From Pseudomonas denitrificans (nom. rej.) (GTDB taxonomy: Bacteria > Pseudomonadota > Gammaproteobacteria > Pseudomonadales > Pseudomonadaceae): DNA of 64,000 nt. A model generated the notes under the pieces. That model was not told the DNA's origin and did not search any database. It saw only the letters and a list, made by a program, of their open reading frames with translations. The stretch's first letter is position 1; each line of letters opens with the position of its first letter. Shown in pieces: positions 27,457 through 37,409 of the stretch. The stretch spans positions 2,604,001 to 2,668,000 of the forward strand of contig NZ_CP043626.1 in NCBI RefSeq assembly GCF_008807415.1, written 5' to 3'. Both the position numbers and the translations under genes were made by a program.

Positions 27457-28656
27457 TTACAACTCAAGGATCATCTTGGCGATGATGTTCTTCTGGATCT
27501 CGTTGGAGCCGCCGTAGATCGAGGCCTTTCGCGAGTCGAGGTACTGGTAGGCGGCGGTGGCGCTGTCGGTGCTGTGCAGCACCTCGCCCGGCCGGTCCTC
27601 CAGGCCCAGTTCGTCCTCCAGGAAGGGCAGCGCGTAGCTGCCCACGGCCTTGGTCAGCAGGTAGACGATCTGCTGGCGTACCTCGGTGCCCTTGACCTTG
27701 AGGATCGAGCTTTCGGCACCCGGCACCCCGCCGTCGCGGGCTGCCACCAGTGCGCGCAGGTTGCTCATGTCGGCCGCCATCAGTTGCATCTCCACGGCGG
27801 CGACCTGTGCACGGAACAGCGGGTCGTCGAGCAGCGGCCGGCCGTTGCGCAGTTCCTGCGCGGCGACCTGCTTGAGCTTGCGCAGCAGCACCTTGGTCTG
27901 GTTGATGCCGCCGATGCTGGTGCGTTCGTGGGTCAGCAGGTACTTGGCGCAGGTCCAGCCTTCGTTCTCGCGGCCCACCAGGTTCTCTACCGGCACGCGC
28001 ACGTTGTCGAAGAACACTTCATTGACCTCGTGCTCGCCGTCCAGAGTGATGATCGGCCGCACGGTGATGCCGGGGGTCCGCATGTCGATCAGGAGGAAGC
28101 TGATGCCCCGCTGCTGCGGCGCATCGGGGTCGGTACGGACCAGGCAGAACATCCAGTCGGCGTAATGCGCCAGGGTGGTCCAGATCTTCTGGCCGTTCAC
28201 CACGTAGTGATCGCCGTCTCGCACGGCGCGGGTCTTCAGCGCGGCCAGGTCGGAACCGGCGCCCGGCTCTGAATAGCCCTGGCACCACCAGTCGGAGCTG
28301 TCGAGGATGCGCGGCAGGAAGCGCGCCTTCTGCTCCGGCGTACCGAAACGGATCAGCACCGGCGCCACCATCTTCGCGCCGAAGGCGACCACCCGTGGCG
28401 CGCCAGCGGCGAAGCACTCTTCCTCGAAAATATGTTTCTGCACGGCGCCCCAGCCCGGGCCGCCATACTCCGCGGGCCAGCCCGGCACCAGCCAGCCGCG
28501 CTGGTTGAGGATGCGCATCCAGCGCACCTGATCTTCCTTGCTCAGGCGCTTGCCGGCGAGGATGCGTTGCGCCAGCTCCGGGGGCAACTCGGCACGCAGG
28601 AACGCGCGCACCTCTTCACGGAACGCCTGTTCCTCGGGCGTGAAATGGATATCCAT
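27457..28656 (-). CDS. Acyl-CoA dehydrogenase, large-subunit type
   Basis: 399-aa dehydrogenase of the pimeloyl-CoA-dehydrogenase large-subunit type: MDIHFTPEEQAFREEVRAFL, then CQGYSEPGAGSDLAALKTRA (flavin/substrate region), and SIYGGSNEIQKNIIAKMIL at the end. Gly replaces Glu in the IYEGT-type motif, so the catalytic base must be elsewhere. The start ATG 28656 is supported by AGGAG; an upstream extension lacks homology. Paired with the small subunit 12 bases downstream. Confidence 0.87.
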   Translation of the reverse strand: MDIHFTPEEQAFREEVRAFLRAELPPELAQRILAGKRLSKEDQVRWMRILNQRGWLVPGWPAEYGGPGWGAVQKHIFEEECFAAGAPRVVAFGAKMVAPVLIRFGTPEQKARFLPRILDSSDWWCQGYSEPGAGSDLAALKTRAVRDGDHYVVNGQKIWTTLAHYADWMFCLVRTDPDAPQQRGISFLLIDMRTPGITVRPIITLDGEHEVNEVFFDNVRVPVENLVGRENEGWTCAKYLLTHERTSIGGINQTKVLLRKLKQVAAQELRNGRPLLDDPLFRAQVAAVEMQLMAADMSNLRALVAARDGGVPGAESSILKVKGTEVRQQIVYLLTKAVGSYALPFLEDELGLEDRPGEVLHSTDSATAAYQYLDSRKASIYGGSNEIQKNIIAKMILEL

Positions 28657-28705
28657 CAGTGAACTCCTGGTACCGGGCCGCCGACAGCGGGCGGCCCCGG
28701 GCAAG

Positions 28706-29790
28706 TCATTGGTCGAAGACGATCACCGAGCGAGCCAGCTCGCCGCGACGCAGTTCATCGAAGGCCTGGTTGATCTGGTCGAGGCGGATGCGCTGGGAGA
28801 TCATCTCGTCGAGTTTGAGCCGGCCGGCCATGTAGAAATCCACCAGCGCGGGCATGTCCACCGGGAAGCGGTTGGAGCCCATCAACGAGCCCTGCAGGCG
28901 GCGCTCGTGGAGCAGCTGGAACGGGTCGACCTCGATCTTCAGGCCAGGCTTGAGCATGCCGATGATGGTGGCGGTGCCCCGCGCGCCAGCATGCTGAAGG
29001 CCTGCTCGGCCGTCTGCTTGAGGCCGATGCACTCGAAGGCGTGGTGCACGCCGCCACGGGTCAGCTCCAGCACCTGCTTCACCGCGTCGCCATCCTTGCC
29101 GTTGACCACGTCGGTGGCGCCGAACTGGCGGGCCAGCTCCAGCTTGGAGTCGAGCATGTCGATGGCGATGATCCGCCCTGCCCCGGCCAGCACCGCGCCG
29201 TTGATGGCCGCCAGGCCGATGCCGCCACACCCGATCACCGCGACCGTTTCGCCAGGCCGCACCTTGGCGGTGTTGAACACCGCGCCGGTGCCAGTGGTGA
29301 CCGCACAGCCCAGCAGCGCGGCGCGGTCCAGGGGCATGTCGCGACGGATCGCCACGCAGGCATTCTCGTGCACCAGCATCTGCTCGGCGAAGGCCGAGAG
29401 GTTGACGAACTGCGGCATGGGCTTCTGCGCATAGCTCAGGCGCGGTTCTTCGTCCTTGTCACGCTTGGTCTCCGGCGACACGCAGCGCGACAGGTGGCCC
29501 GTCACGCAATGTGCGCAGTGGCCGCAGAACACCGTCAGGCAGGTCACCACGTGATCGCCGGGCTTGACCGTGCGCACCTCGGAACCGACCTGCTCGACGA
29601 TACCGGCGGCCTCATGGCCGAGCACCATAGGGCCGGGATAGGGATAGGAGCCGTCGATCACGTGCAGATCCGAATGGCAGACGCCAACGGCGACGGTGCG
29701 GATCAGCACTTCGCGCGGACCGGGCTTGCTGATGCCGACTTCTTCGATACTCAGCGGCGCGCCGACCTGGTGGAATACAGCTGCTTTCAT
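28706..29790 (-). CDS. Zinc-dependent alcohol dehydrogenase (MDR family), one apparent frameshift
   Basis: NAD-linked medium-chain dehydrogenase, 361 aa when the frame is restored. Catalytic zinc ligands appear in GVCHSDLHVIDG and GHEAAG. Structural zinc cysteines are in CGHCAHCVTGHLSRC, and the Rossmann motif is VIGCGGIGLAAING. At C4 28977-28980 one added base turns MLARGAPPP into MLARGGTATIIGML and joins the C-terminal third. Probable role: oxidising the alcohol released by the sulfatase or taken up from outside. It lies 52 bases downstream of the ALDH gene start-to-stop order on the same strand. Confidence 0.88.
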
Positions 29791-29842
29791 GGTGTGCCTT
29801 CTCGACAGTAGGAAATTCGACGGTGGCGGGAGCCGGCGTGGA

Positions 29843-31180
29843 TCAGCCGGCGCGGTAGATGGCCCTGGCGTGGCTGAAGGTGCGGAAGCCATCGATCCCG
29901 TGGTAGGCGCCCATGCCGCTGTGGCCGACGCCGCCGAAGGGCAGGCTTTCCAGCCCGGCGTGGTGCATCACTTCGTTGAGCGTCACGCCGCCGGAACAGG
30001 TGCGTTCGAGCACTGCGCGCTCCTCGCCGGCATCGCTGCCGAACCAGTACAGGCCGAGCGGGCGCGGATGGGCGTTGACGTAGGCGATGGCCTCGTCGAA
30101 GTAGCGATACGGCTTGACCGGCAGGAGCGGCCCGAAAATCTCGTCCTGCATGACCTGCAGGCCATCGCCGGGGTCGCGCAGAAGGGTCGGCGCGAGCTTG
30201 CGCCGCGCGGGGTCGAGCGTTTCGCCGGCAGGGTTGAGTTCGACCAGCTCGACGCCGGCGGCCTGAGCCTCGTCCAGGTAGCCACACAGGCGCTGGTAAT
30301 GGCGTGCGTTGATGACGGCGGTGTACTCGGGGTTGTCGGCCAGCGTCGGGAAGACCTTGGCGACGACGGCGCGGGCGATCTCGACGAAGGCGTCCAGCGA
30401 CTCTTCGGGAACCAGTACGTAGTCCGGCGCCACGCACAACTGGCCAGCGTTCATCAGCTTGCCGAGCATGATCTTGCTGGCCGCGTTCTTCAGGTCGGCC
30501 GAGCGGGAGACGATGGCCGGCGACTTGCCGCCCAGCTCCAGGGTCACCGGTACCAGATTCTCGGCCGCCGCGCGCAGAACGTGGCGGCCAATGCTGCCGG
30601 CGCCGGTGAACAGCAGGTGGTCGAAGGGCTGGCGACAGAACGCCTGGCCGACTTCCGCCGGGCCGGTGACCACCGCTACCTCGTCCTCGGCGTAGGCCTC
30701 GCGGATCATCCCGGCGATCAGTGCCGAGGTCTGCGGGTTGAACTCCGAAGGCTTGATCATGACCCGGTTGCCCGCCGCCAGCGCACCGGCCAGCCCCTTG
30801 AAGACCATGTTGGCCGGCACGTTCCAGGCGGTGACGATGCCCACCACACCCAGCGGCTGGTACTGCACCCAGGCCTCGCCGCGCGGTGCCTGGCGGCGCT
30901 CAGGCTGCATCCACTGGTGCAACTCGTCACGGGTCTGGCGCAGGGTGGCCAGCGGCGACAGCACGTCGCTATGACGCGAGAAGGTCGGGCTGCGCTGGCC
31001 GAAGTCCGCGTCGAGCGCTTCGATCAGCGCCGCCTCATGACGGACCAGCAGGTCGATGGCGCGGTCGATCAACTCGATGCGCTGCTCGGCGCTCCACGGC
31101 TCGCCCGCTCGGCTGGCGGCGTGCTGGCGCTGCAGGATCGCACGGATCGCGGCGTCATCCGGGTGGGCGGTGGCGGTCAT
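29843..31180 (-). CDS. Aldehyde dehydrogenase (coniferyl-aldehyde-dehydrogenase-like)
   Basis: NAD(P)-dependent aldehyde dehydrogenase, 445 aa, of the short CalB-like subfamily. Motifs: LELGGKSPAIV with catalytic Glu, and NAGQLCVAPDYVLVP with nucleophilic Cys; the C-terminus is PFGGVGHSGMGAYHGIDGF. It is the first gene of the minus-strand operon ALDH-ADH-two ACADs. A CCACCC-type inverted repeat lies 88 bases upstream. It would convert the aldehyde from the next gene to an acid ready for CoA activation. Confidence 0.88.
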   Translation of the reverse strand: MTATAHPDDAAIRAILQRQHAASRAGEPWSAEQRIELIDRAIDLLVRHEAALIEALDADFGQRSPTFSRHSDVLSPLATLRQTRDELHQWMQPERRQAPRGEAWVQYQPLGVVGIVTAWNVPANMVFKGLAGALAAGNRVMIKPSEFNPQTSALIAGMIREAYAEDEVAVVTGPAEVGQAFCRQPFDHLLFTGAGSIGRHVLRAAAENLVPVTLELGGKSPAIVSRSADLKNAASKIMLGKLMNAGQLCVAPDYVLVPEESLDAFVEIARAVVAKVFPTLADNPEYTAVINARHYQRLCGYLDEAQAAGVELVELNPAGETLDPARRKLAPTLLRDPGDGLQVMQDEIFGPLLPVKPYRYFDEAIAYVNAHPRPLGLYWFGSDAGEERAVLERTCSGGVTLNEVMHHAGLESLPFGGVGHSGMGAYHGIDGFRTFSHARAIYRAG

Positions 31181-31267
31181 GGCAGAGGCTCCTCAGCTGG
31201 GCAATCGGGCCGGCGGACAGCGCCGGCAAGTCGCTGCAATGGTTGGGGCTATGCCCGCCCCAGGGCG

Positions 31268-31284
31268 CCACCCGGATCAGGTGG
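31268..31284. promoter_or_regulatory. 17-bp inverted repeat, copy 1 (candidate regulon operator)
   Basis: CCACCCGGATCAGGTGG, in the short gap between the first regulator's end and the ALDH start. It lies about 88 bases upstream of the ALDH gene. Confidence 0.6.
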
Positions 31285-31291
31285 TACGGCC

Positions 31292-33697
31292 TCAGGCAAG
31301 CAATCCACGGGCCTTGGCGAAGGCGATCGCCTGGGTGCGCCGACTGGTGCCGAGCTTCGCGTTGATGTTCTTGGCGTGGTACTTGACGGTATTCACCGAG
31401 AGGAACAGGGCATCGGCGATTTCCTGGTTCGACAGGCCCTCGGCGAGCCGCTCGAGTACCGCCGCTTCACGGGCCGTCAGCTCCTCCTGATAGCCGCCGG
31501 CGTCGGCCCCTCCTCTTCGATTTCCTGCTGTTGCCGGAAGCGCAGCACCTCCGCGCGCAGCTGGCCAAACCCGCTCCGGCTGCAGTGCTCGACGATCACC
31601 CGCAATCGCGCCGCCGCCTGCTCGCGCCGCCCCAGGTGGTGCTCTGCCTGCGCCACCAGCCATTGCACCTCCAGGCTCAGGGTGGGCGGCAGCAGGGTCG
31701 ACAGCGCGCCCCCAGCGGGTACTGCCCGGCGAGCAGGCAGCCGGCGTCGAGCACTCCACGCCAGTCACACCCTTGCGCCAGGCCTTTCAGTTGTTGCAGG
31801 GCCAGCGCGGGCTGGTAGCAGTGCCGGTCGATGCCGGCGCACTGCATGGCCCGCTCGCCGCGCCGGACTTGGGCCTGCGCCAGGGCAGGGTTGCCGCGAC
31901 GGCCAGCCACCTCGGCCAGCCCAAGGTAGCTGCCCAGCACGAAGGGCGCGTCGCAATCGCGCAGGTGCGGCTGGGCGGCCCGCAGTGCCAGGTCGGCGTC
32001 CTCCACGGAGCCCTGCGCCAGCAACAGATCGGCACGGATGAGCATCAGACGCCCCAGCACCGGGTCCCATTCAAGCCCGGCCTGCGCGCGCCCCTGCAGC
32101 CCGTCTTCGAGCAGCAGCCCGGCCAGTTCCAGTTCACCGGCCAGCATCAGCCCGCGCAGGCTCTCTCCCTGCAACAACGCCTCGCTGTCCTGGCACCCCT
32201 GTCGGCGCGCCTGCTCCAGAGCGGCATGCCAGTGAGCCTGCGCGTCCCGAACGCGACCGCTGGCCTGCAATACCCGCCCCAGGGTGAACTGGCAGAGCAG
32301 GTGTGACAGCCAATCCCTAGGCTCGTCGCCCAGATTGGCCAGCGCCTCAAGGCAATGCCGCTCGGCTTCTGCAAGCTCACCACGGAACGCCAGGACGCCA
32401 CCGGTCAGGGCTTGCCAGTGCGCCAGAACCAGGCGGTTGCCGTCCGCGCCGGCCGCCGGCAGGAAGCGCGACAAGCCGGTCAGGCTGCGCTCGGCTTCGG
32501 CGACCCGGCCACTGAGCAACAGCGCCAGCGAACTGAGGTAGATCAGCCGCGGGGTGCCCTCGAGAAGGTCGCCAGGCAGTTGCCGGCGCCACTCCAGCAC
32601 CCGCCGCAAGTGACGGTCGGCAAGTTGCCAGCTGGGTTTCAGGCGTTCGATATAGGTCGCCGCCACCTCGGGTTGCCGCGCCCGCAGAGCCTGGTCGATG
32701 GCGTCGTGCAACTGCCCTGCCAGGCTGAGCAGGCGGCAGGCGTGCAGGCGCAGACGCGCCAGTTCCTCCGGTGCGATGGCATCCTGCAGGAGGCCGGCGA
32801 TCAGCGGCTGGACGCGGTACCAGTGGCCCTCCGGCTCCAGCGGCTGGATGAACACCTGCAGCTGCAGCAGGCGATCCAGTACCTGGGTGCCGCCCCCCCT
32901 TCCCAGAGCTGGGAGCAAAGCTCGGTGGAGAACCTGGGCAGGTGGCACAGGCCATGGAACATCCGGCGCTCCCCTTCCGTCAGGCGCACCAGCACTTCGC
33001 GCTGCAGGTAGTCGCGCAGCAGTCTCCGTCCCTGGCTGTTGCCGGCCAGCAGAAGGCAGGCGGCACCCCACCAGCCGCCGCACTTCAGCCAGATTTCCTC
33101 GCGCTGCGGTTCGTCGACAGCCGCCGCGATACGGCGACAGACCGCCTCATAGTCGCGGTGCGACATACGCAGTTGCGCCACACCCAGCTCGACAAGGTCT
33201 CCTCGCAACAACAGCGATGGCAGGTCCCACACCGGTCGCTGCCGGCAGCTGACGGTCAGGCGCACACGGCAGTCGGGCAGGTGCAGCAACTGCTCGAACC
33301 AGTTGTTCAGTTCAATGCACAGGTCACCCGCGAGATCATCCAGCACCAGGCGCAATGGGCGGCCCGGCAGACCGAGCAGACGCAGCAGATGCGCCGGGCC
33401 GGTGGCGGCTGGAAAACCCAGCGCCAAGGCGATCTTCGAGCAGAGTTCGACCAACCCCGGCGCTTGTCCACGGCAGTTCAGCCACAGCAAGCTCCCGCCA
33501 GCGGCGACGCCAGCGAAGCTCTCGCAGAGCAGCACCGTCTTGCCGTATCCCGCTGGTGCACACAGCAACGTCAGGCGCTGCCGGCCATCGCGCACAGCGG
33601 CAGCAAGCGCGCCGCGCGGCACGTGGTGCTCCGGAAGCCGTGGAAGAATGGCAACGGGCGCGCACGCCCAGTTCGAACTGACACCCAGACCTTGCAT
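31292..33697 (-). CDS. MalT/LuxR-type large transcriptional regulator 1, three apparent frameshifts
   Basis: STAND-type activator, about 802 aa once repaired. An N-terminal ATPase domain has Walker A (CAPAGYGKTVLL) and Walker B-like LRLVLDDLAG. A long TPR-like helical middle follows, and a C-terminal LuxR helix-turn-helix (LSNQEIADALFLSVNTVKYH). The frame breaks at C7 32893-32899, C5 31709-31713 and C4 31507-31510; one added base at each restores an uninterrupted protein. ATG 33697 is preferred; 33769 is an alternative. Flanked by inverted repeats on both sides. Such regulators usually respond to a pathway metabolite in an ATP-dependent way. Confidence 0.82.
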
Positions 33698-33799
33698 GAT
33701 GGGCCTCGATCCATGGTGTGGCGGGAGCAGCGGGTGGTGCGAAGGCACGGGAACCCGCCGAGTCTGCAATCAGACTGCAAGACACCTTGGAAAAAGGCG

Positions 33800-33816
33800 C
33801 CACCCGTGTCAGGTGG
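33800..33816. promoter_or_regulatory. 17-bp inverted repeat, copy 2
   Basis: CCACCCGTGTCAGGTGG, about 100 bases upstream of regulator 1, suggesting autoregulation. Confidence 0.6.
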
Positions 33817-33889
33817 CCGCCGCAGGATGGCGATGCCCGGTGGCCCGGACAGAGAGCGCCGGAGCGGGAGCAGAACGCCCCGGCGCAGG

Positions 33890-33916
33890 CGCGGCGATGA
33901 CCGACGCATCGCCGCG
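33890..33916. terminator. Hairpin after the DUF1302-DUF1329 operon
   Basis: Perfect 10-base arms CGCGGCGATG and CATCGCCGCG around 7 bases, 16 bases past the DUF1329 stop on the minus strand. Confidence 0.45.
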
Positions 33917-33931
33917 ATGGAACAGACTGCC

Positions 33932-35299
33932 TCAGCGGATACCGGCGTTGCGCAGGGCCGCGGGGGTGAAGTCGTTCATGCTGAACTTCTGGTCGTACTG
34001 GGTGGCCTTCTTCGATTCGTTGGTCATGCCGAACACCAGGTAGCGACCGGCGATCAGGTCGTACAGCGCCTGCGCCGCATAGAGGCTGACGCCGTGCTGG
34101 TAGTCGTTGACCTGGTAACCCTCGCCGACGCGCCAGAGCTGGCCACGCCCGTCATAGTGGTCCACCTCCAGCAGCGACCAGGTGTCCTCGTCGAAGAACA
34201 TGTGGCGCTTGGCATAGATATGCCGCTGGCCGGGCTTGAGGGTGCCCTCCACTTCCCAGACCCGGTGCAGCTCGTAGCGCGTCAGGTCCTGGTCGATATG
34301 GCCGGGCTTGAGGATGTCGGTGTACTTGAGCTTGGGCGACCAGAGCCGGTAGTTGTTGTAAGGCACATACATCTCGCGCTTGCCGATCAGCTTCCACTGG
34401 TAGCGGTCCGGCGAGCCGTTGTACATGTCGGCGTTGTCCGCGGTGCGCAGGCCATCGGCAGCGGTGCCGGGGCCGTCGTAAGCCACCTGAGGGGCGCGGC
34501 GCACACGGCGCTGACCAGCGTTGTAGGACCAGGCGTTGCGCGGTTCCTTCACCTGATCGATGGTCTCGTGCACCAGCAGCACGTTGCCGGCCATGCGCGA
34601 CGGCGCGGTCACCGCCTGCTTGACCAGGAACAGGTAATTGGCGGCCTTCTGCGCATCCACGTCGGGCATCAGGAAGGGAATGGCGACGTCCTGCTGCATC
34701 TCGACCACGGTGAAGTCACCGTTGACCTGCGGCGTGGCCTGGGCGATCTGCTGTGTGTAGCTGGTACCGCGGTAGCGTGTCTCATGGTTCCACACCACTT
34801 CCACACCGGATTTGGGAATCGGGAACGGGTAGTAATGCCCGGCGAAGTTGCTCAGGCCGTCGCCGTCGTTGACCAGTTCGGTGGACTGGGCGCTCTTCTT
34901 CGCCGCCGCATAGATCGAGTCCGGCGAGGAAGCGCTGCGGCGGGTCGGGTAGACCGGGATACGGTAGGTGTCCGGGTAGCGCTGGAACATCGCCTGCTGG
35001 CCGGGGGTCAGCTTGTCCTTGTACTGCTCGACGTTGGCACGGGTGATGACGAAAAGCGGCTTGTCAGCGGCGAAGGGATCGCCGAGGAAGCCGTTGTCGT
35101 CCACCGGCGCCGCGCCGGGCTTCAGTCCGCCGGTCCAGGCCGGGATGCTGCCTTCGGCGTTGGCGGCCATTTCACCGCCCAGCGGCGTCAGGCTGGTGCC
35201 GAGCCGGGCCGCTTCGTCCGCGGAAATGGCAGCCATGACACTGGTGGTCAGCAGCGACAGCGCGAGGACGCCGGTTTGCAGGAATGCGATCTTTTTCAT
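33932..35299 (-). CDS. DUF1329 family outer-membrane-associated protein
   Basis: 455-aa exported protein with a signal peptide (ALSLLTTSVMAA). DUF1329 proteins have a LolB/LolA-like fold and are encoded next to DUF1302 proteins in clusters for steroid and other hydrophobic substrates. Visible family features are GGEMAANAEGSIPAWTGGL near the N-terminus and the repeated RYELHRVWEVEGTLKPGQRH, KRHMFFDEDTWSLLEVDHYD. A role in carrying or presenting hydrophobic substrate at the outer membrane is inferred. It is 22 bases downstream of DUF1302 in one operon. Confidence 0.88.
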   Translation of the reverse strand: MKKIAFLQTGVLALSLLTTSVMAAISADEAARLGTSLTPLGGEMAANAEGSIPAWTGGLKPGAAPVDDNGFLGDPFAADKPLFVITRANVEQYKDKLTPGQQAMFQRYPDTYRIPVYPTRRSASSPDSIYAAAKKSAQSTELVNDGDGLSNFAGHYYPFPIPKSGVEVVWNHETRYRGTSYTQQIAQATPQVNGDFTVVEMQQDVAIPFLMPDVDAQKAANYLFLVKQAVTAPSRMAGNVLLVHETIDQVKEPRNAWSYNAGQRRVRRAPQVAYDGPGTAADGLRTADNADMYNGSPDRYQWKLIGKREMYVPYNNYRLWSPKLKYTDILKPGHIDQDLTRYELHRVWEVEGTLKPGQRHIYAKRHMFFDEDTWSLLEVDHYDGRGQLWRVGEGYQVNDYQHGVSLYAAQALYDLIAGRYLVFGMTNESKKATQYDQKFSMNDFTPAALRNAGIR

Positions 35300-35321
35300 G
35301 CGGGTATCTGCCTGTGCTGGA

Positions 35322-37172
35322 TCAGAAGTTCACGCCGAAACTGAGCGAGACGAAGTCGCGGTCAGTCAGGGTGTTGTACTTGCCGTCGAAGTAGTTGGTG
35401 TAACTGAGGCTGGCGGTGTAGGTGTTCAGGTAGTCGGCATCCAGGCCCAGGCTGATGGCCTTGGCGCCCTCTTCGAAGTTCGGCCCGCGACCTTCAACGT
35501 CATGGGACCAGGCGAGGTTCGGCTTGAGGTTCACCCCGGCGAAGACGTTGGGATAATCGAGCATGCCGCGCAGCCGGTAGCCCCAGGAGTCGCTGGTGTA
35601 GAAGCCGTGGCTGTTGCACTCCTGAGCGGGGTTGCTGGCATTGGCCAGACCGACGTTGGTGCCGGCGCAGGTGGTCGCTCCGGCGGCGCCGGGCAGGATG
35701 CCGGAGCCGAACGCGGGGTTGCGGCCGAAACGGATGTCGGTGCCGTCGGCGTCCCCCAGTCCGTTGATGCGGTTGTAGCCCACCTCGCCGATCAGCGTCA
35801 GGCGCTCAGCGCCCATCACCTGGTCGAAGAACTGCGTCGCGGTCATCTGCGCCTGCAGCACCGGCATGCGCTTGTAGCCATTGATCACGCCACCATTGGG
35901 CACATCGGCGATGTAGCCGCTGGTGACCAGCGGCGACAGCCCCGGCGTGCCGCGCACGTTGGTGGTGGCGCTGAGCAGGTCGGCGGTGTTGATCTGCAAC
36001 GGCATGTTCGGCCGGTAACTCAGCTCGCCACCCAGCGAGGTTCCGCCGATGTTGGTCTGGAAGCTCAGGCCGTAGAGGCGGATGTCCTCGGGGTAATCGA
36101 TGAAGTAGCCGGCGCTGCGCGGCACGTTCAGTGCGTTGGGCGGAGCGCCGGCGCCCTTGGTACGCACGGTGCTGAGGAACGGGTTGCGGCTGTGGTAGTT
36201 CATCGCATACGCCGCGACTTCGGTGTCGTTCAGCTCGGGGATGAACCAGCGCAGGGCCAGGCCGAACTGGCCGCCGTCGCGCGCATCGTTGTCCTTGACC
36301 CGCGGGATGTAGACATCGTCCAGCCCACGGGCGATGGCCAGGGCGCTGCCCTTGTTGGTGGCTTGGCCGGGCGCGAGGTCCAGCCCGGACACCACCAGGC
36401 GGTCATTGCACCCCTTGGGGATACCATCGTTGCCGAAGAAGGTCCCGCAGTTGTCGGCCACCGACTTGTCCCATTCGATCTGGTAGAAGCCTTCGGCGGT
36501 GACGTTCTCCATCAGCCCCTGGGACAGGTAGAACATTTTCACCGGCACCAGCGCTTCCTTCACCTCGGAACCCGGGCGGCGCAGCGCGGCGACGTCGATG
36601 GGGTTGATCGAGTTGATGCCGTTCTGGATGAAGGTGCTCTCGCCCCAGCTCACCACCTGCTTGCCCAGCCGCACGTTGCCCGGCAGGTCGCCCAGCTCGT
36701 AGTTGTGGTAGACGAAGCTGTCGAGGAACATCGCCCCGGAAGACTTGGCGGCCTGGTCGCGGCCATGGTCGTCGATATCGTAGAAGTGCTGGCTGCCATC
36801 CTTGAGCTCGGAGTCGTACCAGTACTTGCCACGCACGAATGCACCGCTGTCGCCGTACTTCAGCTCCAGATCGTGCAGCCCCTTGAAGATGGTCGAGAAG
36901 TTCTCGCCACTCTTGAAGTTCAGGCGGCCGTCATCCACGGTGCGCGACGACGACTTGCCGCCCTTCACGCCCATCGAGTTGAAGTTGGAGATGAACTGTT
37001 TGTCGGGAGACTGGGTGGACCAGCTGGCACCGATCGACAACGAGGAGTCGAACTTGCCTTCGATCTCCCCGATATTGAAGTCGACGGCGTAGGCCTGCGA
37101 ACCGACGCCCAGGGCGACGGCGGCGGCCAGCAGCTGCGGCTGAAAAACTCCGCGTTTTGTTGTTCTTGTCAT
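35322..37172 (-). CDS. DUF1302 family outer-membrane protein
   Basis: 616-aa predicted beta-barrel with a signal peptide (LLAAAVALGVGSQAYA). The N-terminus VDFNIGEIEGKFDSSLSIGA and the ending FVSLSFGVNF fit the DUF1302 family and an outer-membrane insertion signal. ATG 37172 has GGAG upstream; an upstream extension lacks family sequence. A weak variant of the inverted repeat lies about 65 bases upstream. Partner of DUF1329; probably a pore or receptor for the hydrophobic substrate of this island. Confidence 0.88.
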   Translation of the reverse strand: MTRTTKRGVFQPQLLAAAVALGVGSQAYAVDFNIGEIEGKFDSSLSIGASWSTQSPDKQFISNFNSMGVKGGKSSSRTVDDGRLNFKSGENFSTIFKGLHDLELKYGDSGAFVRGKYWYDSELKDGSQHFYDIDDHGRDQAAKSSGAMFLDSFVYHNYELGDLPGNVRLGKQVVSWGESTFIQNGINSINPIDVAALRRPGSEVKEALVPVKMFYLSQGLMENVTAEGFYQIEWDKSVADNCGTFFGNDGIPKGCNDRLVVSGLDLAPGQATNKGSALAIARGLDDVYIPRVKDNDARDGGQFGLALRWFIPELNDTEVAAYAMNYHSRNPFLSTVRTKGAGAPPNALNVPRSAGYFIDYPEDIRLYGLSFQTNIGGTSLGGELSYRPNMPLQINTADLLSATTNVRGTPGLSPLVTSGYIADVPNGGVINGYKRMPVLQAQMTATQFFDQVMGAERLTLIGEVGYNRINGLGDADGTDIRFGRNPAFGSGILPGAAGATTCAGTNVGLANASNPAQECNSHGFYTSDSWGYRLRGMLDYPNVFAGVNLKPNLAWSHDVEGRGPNFEEGAKAISLGLDADYLNTYTASLSYTNYFDGKYNTLTDRDFVSLSFGVNF

Positions 37173-37236
37173 GCGGCGCTCCGAAAGCGGATCAGTGTTT
37201 GGAGAGCCGATGCTAGCGAGGGGTGGAGTGCGCCAA

Positions 37237-37253
37237 TTCACCCGATCGGGTAA
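37237..37253. promoter_or_regulatory. Degenerate inverted repeat, copy 3, before DUF1302
   Basis: TTCACCCGATCGGGTAA contains the perfect core ACCCGATCGGGT, one base shorter in the centre than the other copies and with outer bases changed. Same position relative to a start codon as the other sites. Confidence 0.4.
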
Positions 37254-37352
37254 TTCTGCCGAGTGCCGCCAACCCGCCCCGCAGGCCGCGCCAGGCCAGC
37301 CGCGAAGCCGCGTTACCAAGGGTGACAGAGGGGTTTTCGCAGCGACGAAACG

Positions 37353-37386
37353 CCGACGCCCCATCGATGGTTCGATGGGGCGTCGG
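37353..37386. terminator. Strong 15-bp hairpin ending the large minus-strand operon
   Basis: CCGACGCCCCATCGA pairs perfectly with TCGATGGGGCGTCGG around TGGT. It lies 24 bases beyond the thioesterase stop and separates the 12-gene operon from the DUF1302 promoter. Confidence 0.7.
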
Positions 37387-37409
37387 TGTCGCGGGGCGGA
37401 CGCGGCGGC

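Noticed and set aside
26338..28272. Open frame of 644 aa on the plus strand across the ACAD pair
   Set aside because: Shadow of two recognisable dehydrogenases; no domain or ribosome site.
32942..37253. Plus-strand open frames of about 800 and 746 aa over the DUF1329/DUF1302 region
   Set aside because: Antisense artefacts of strongly biased codons; the minus-strand proteins have signal peptides and family motifs.
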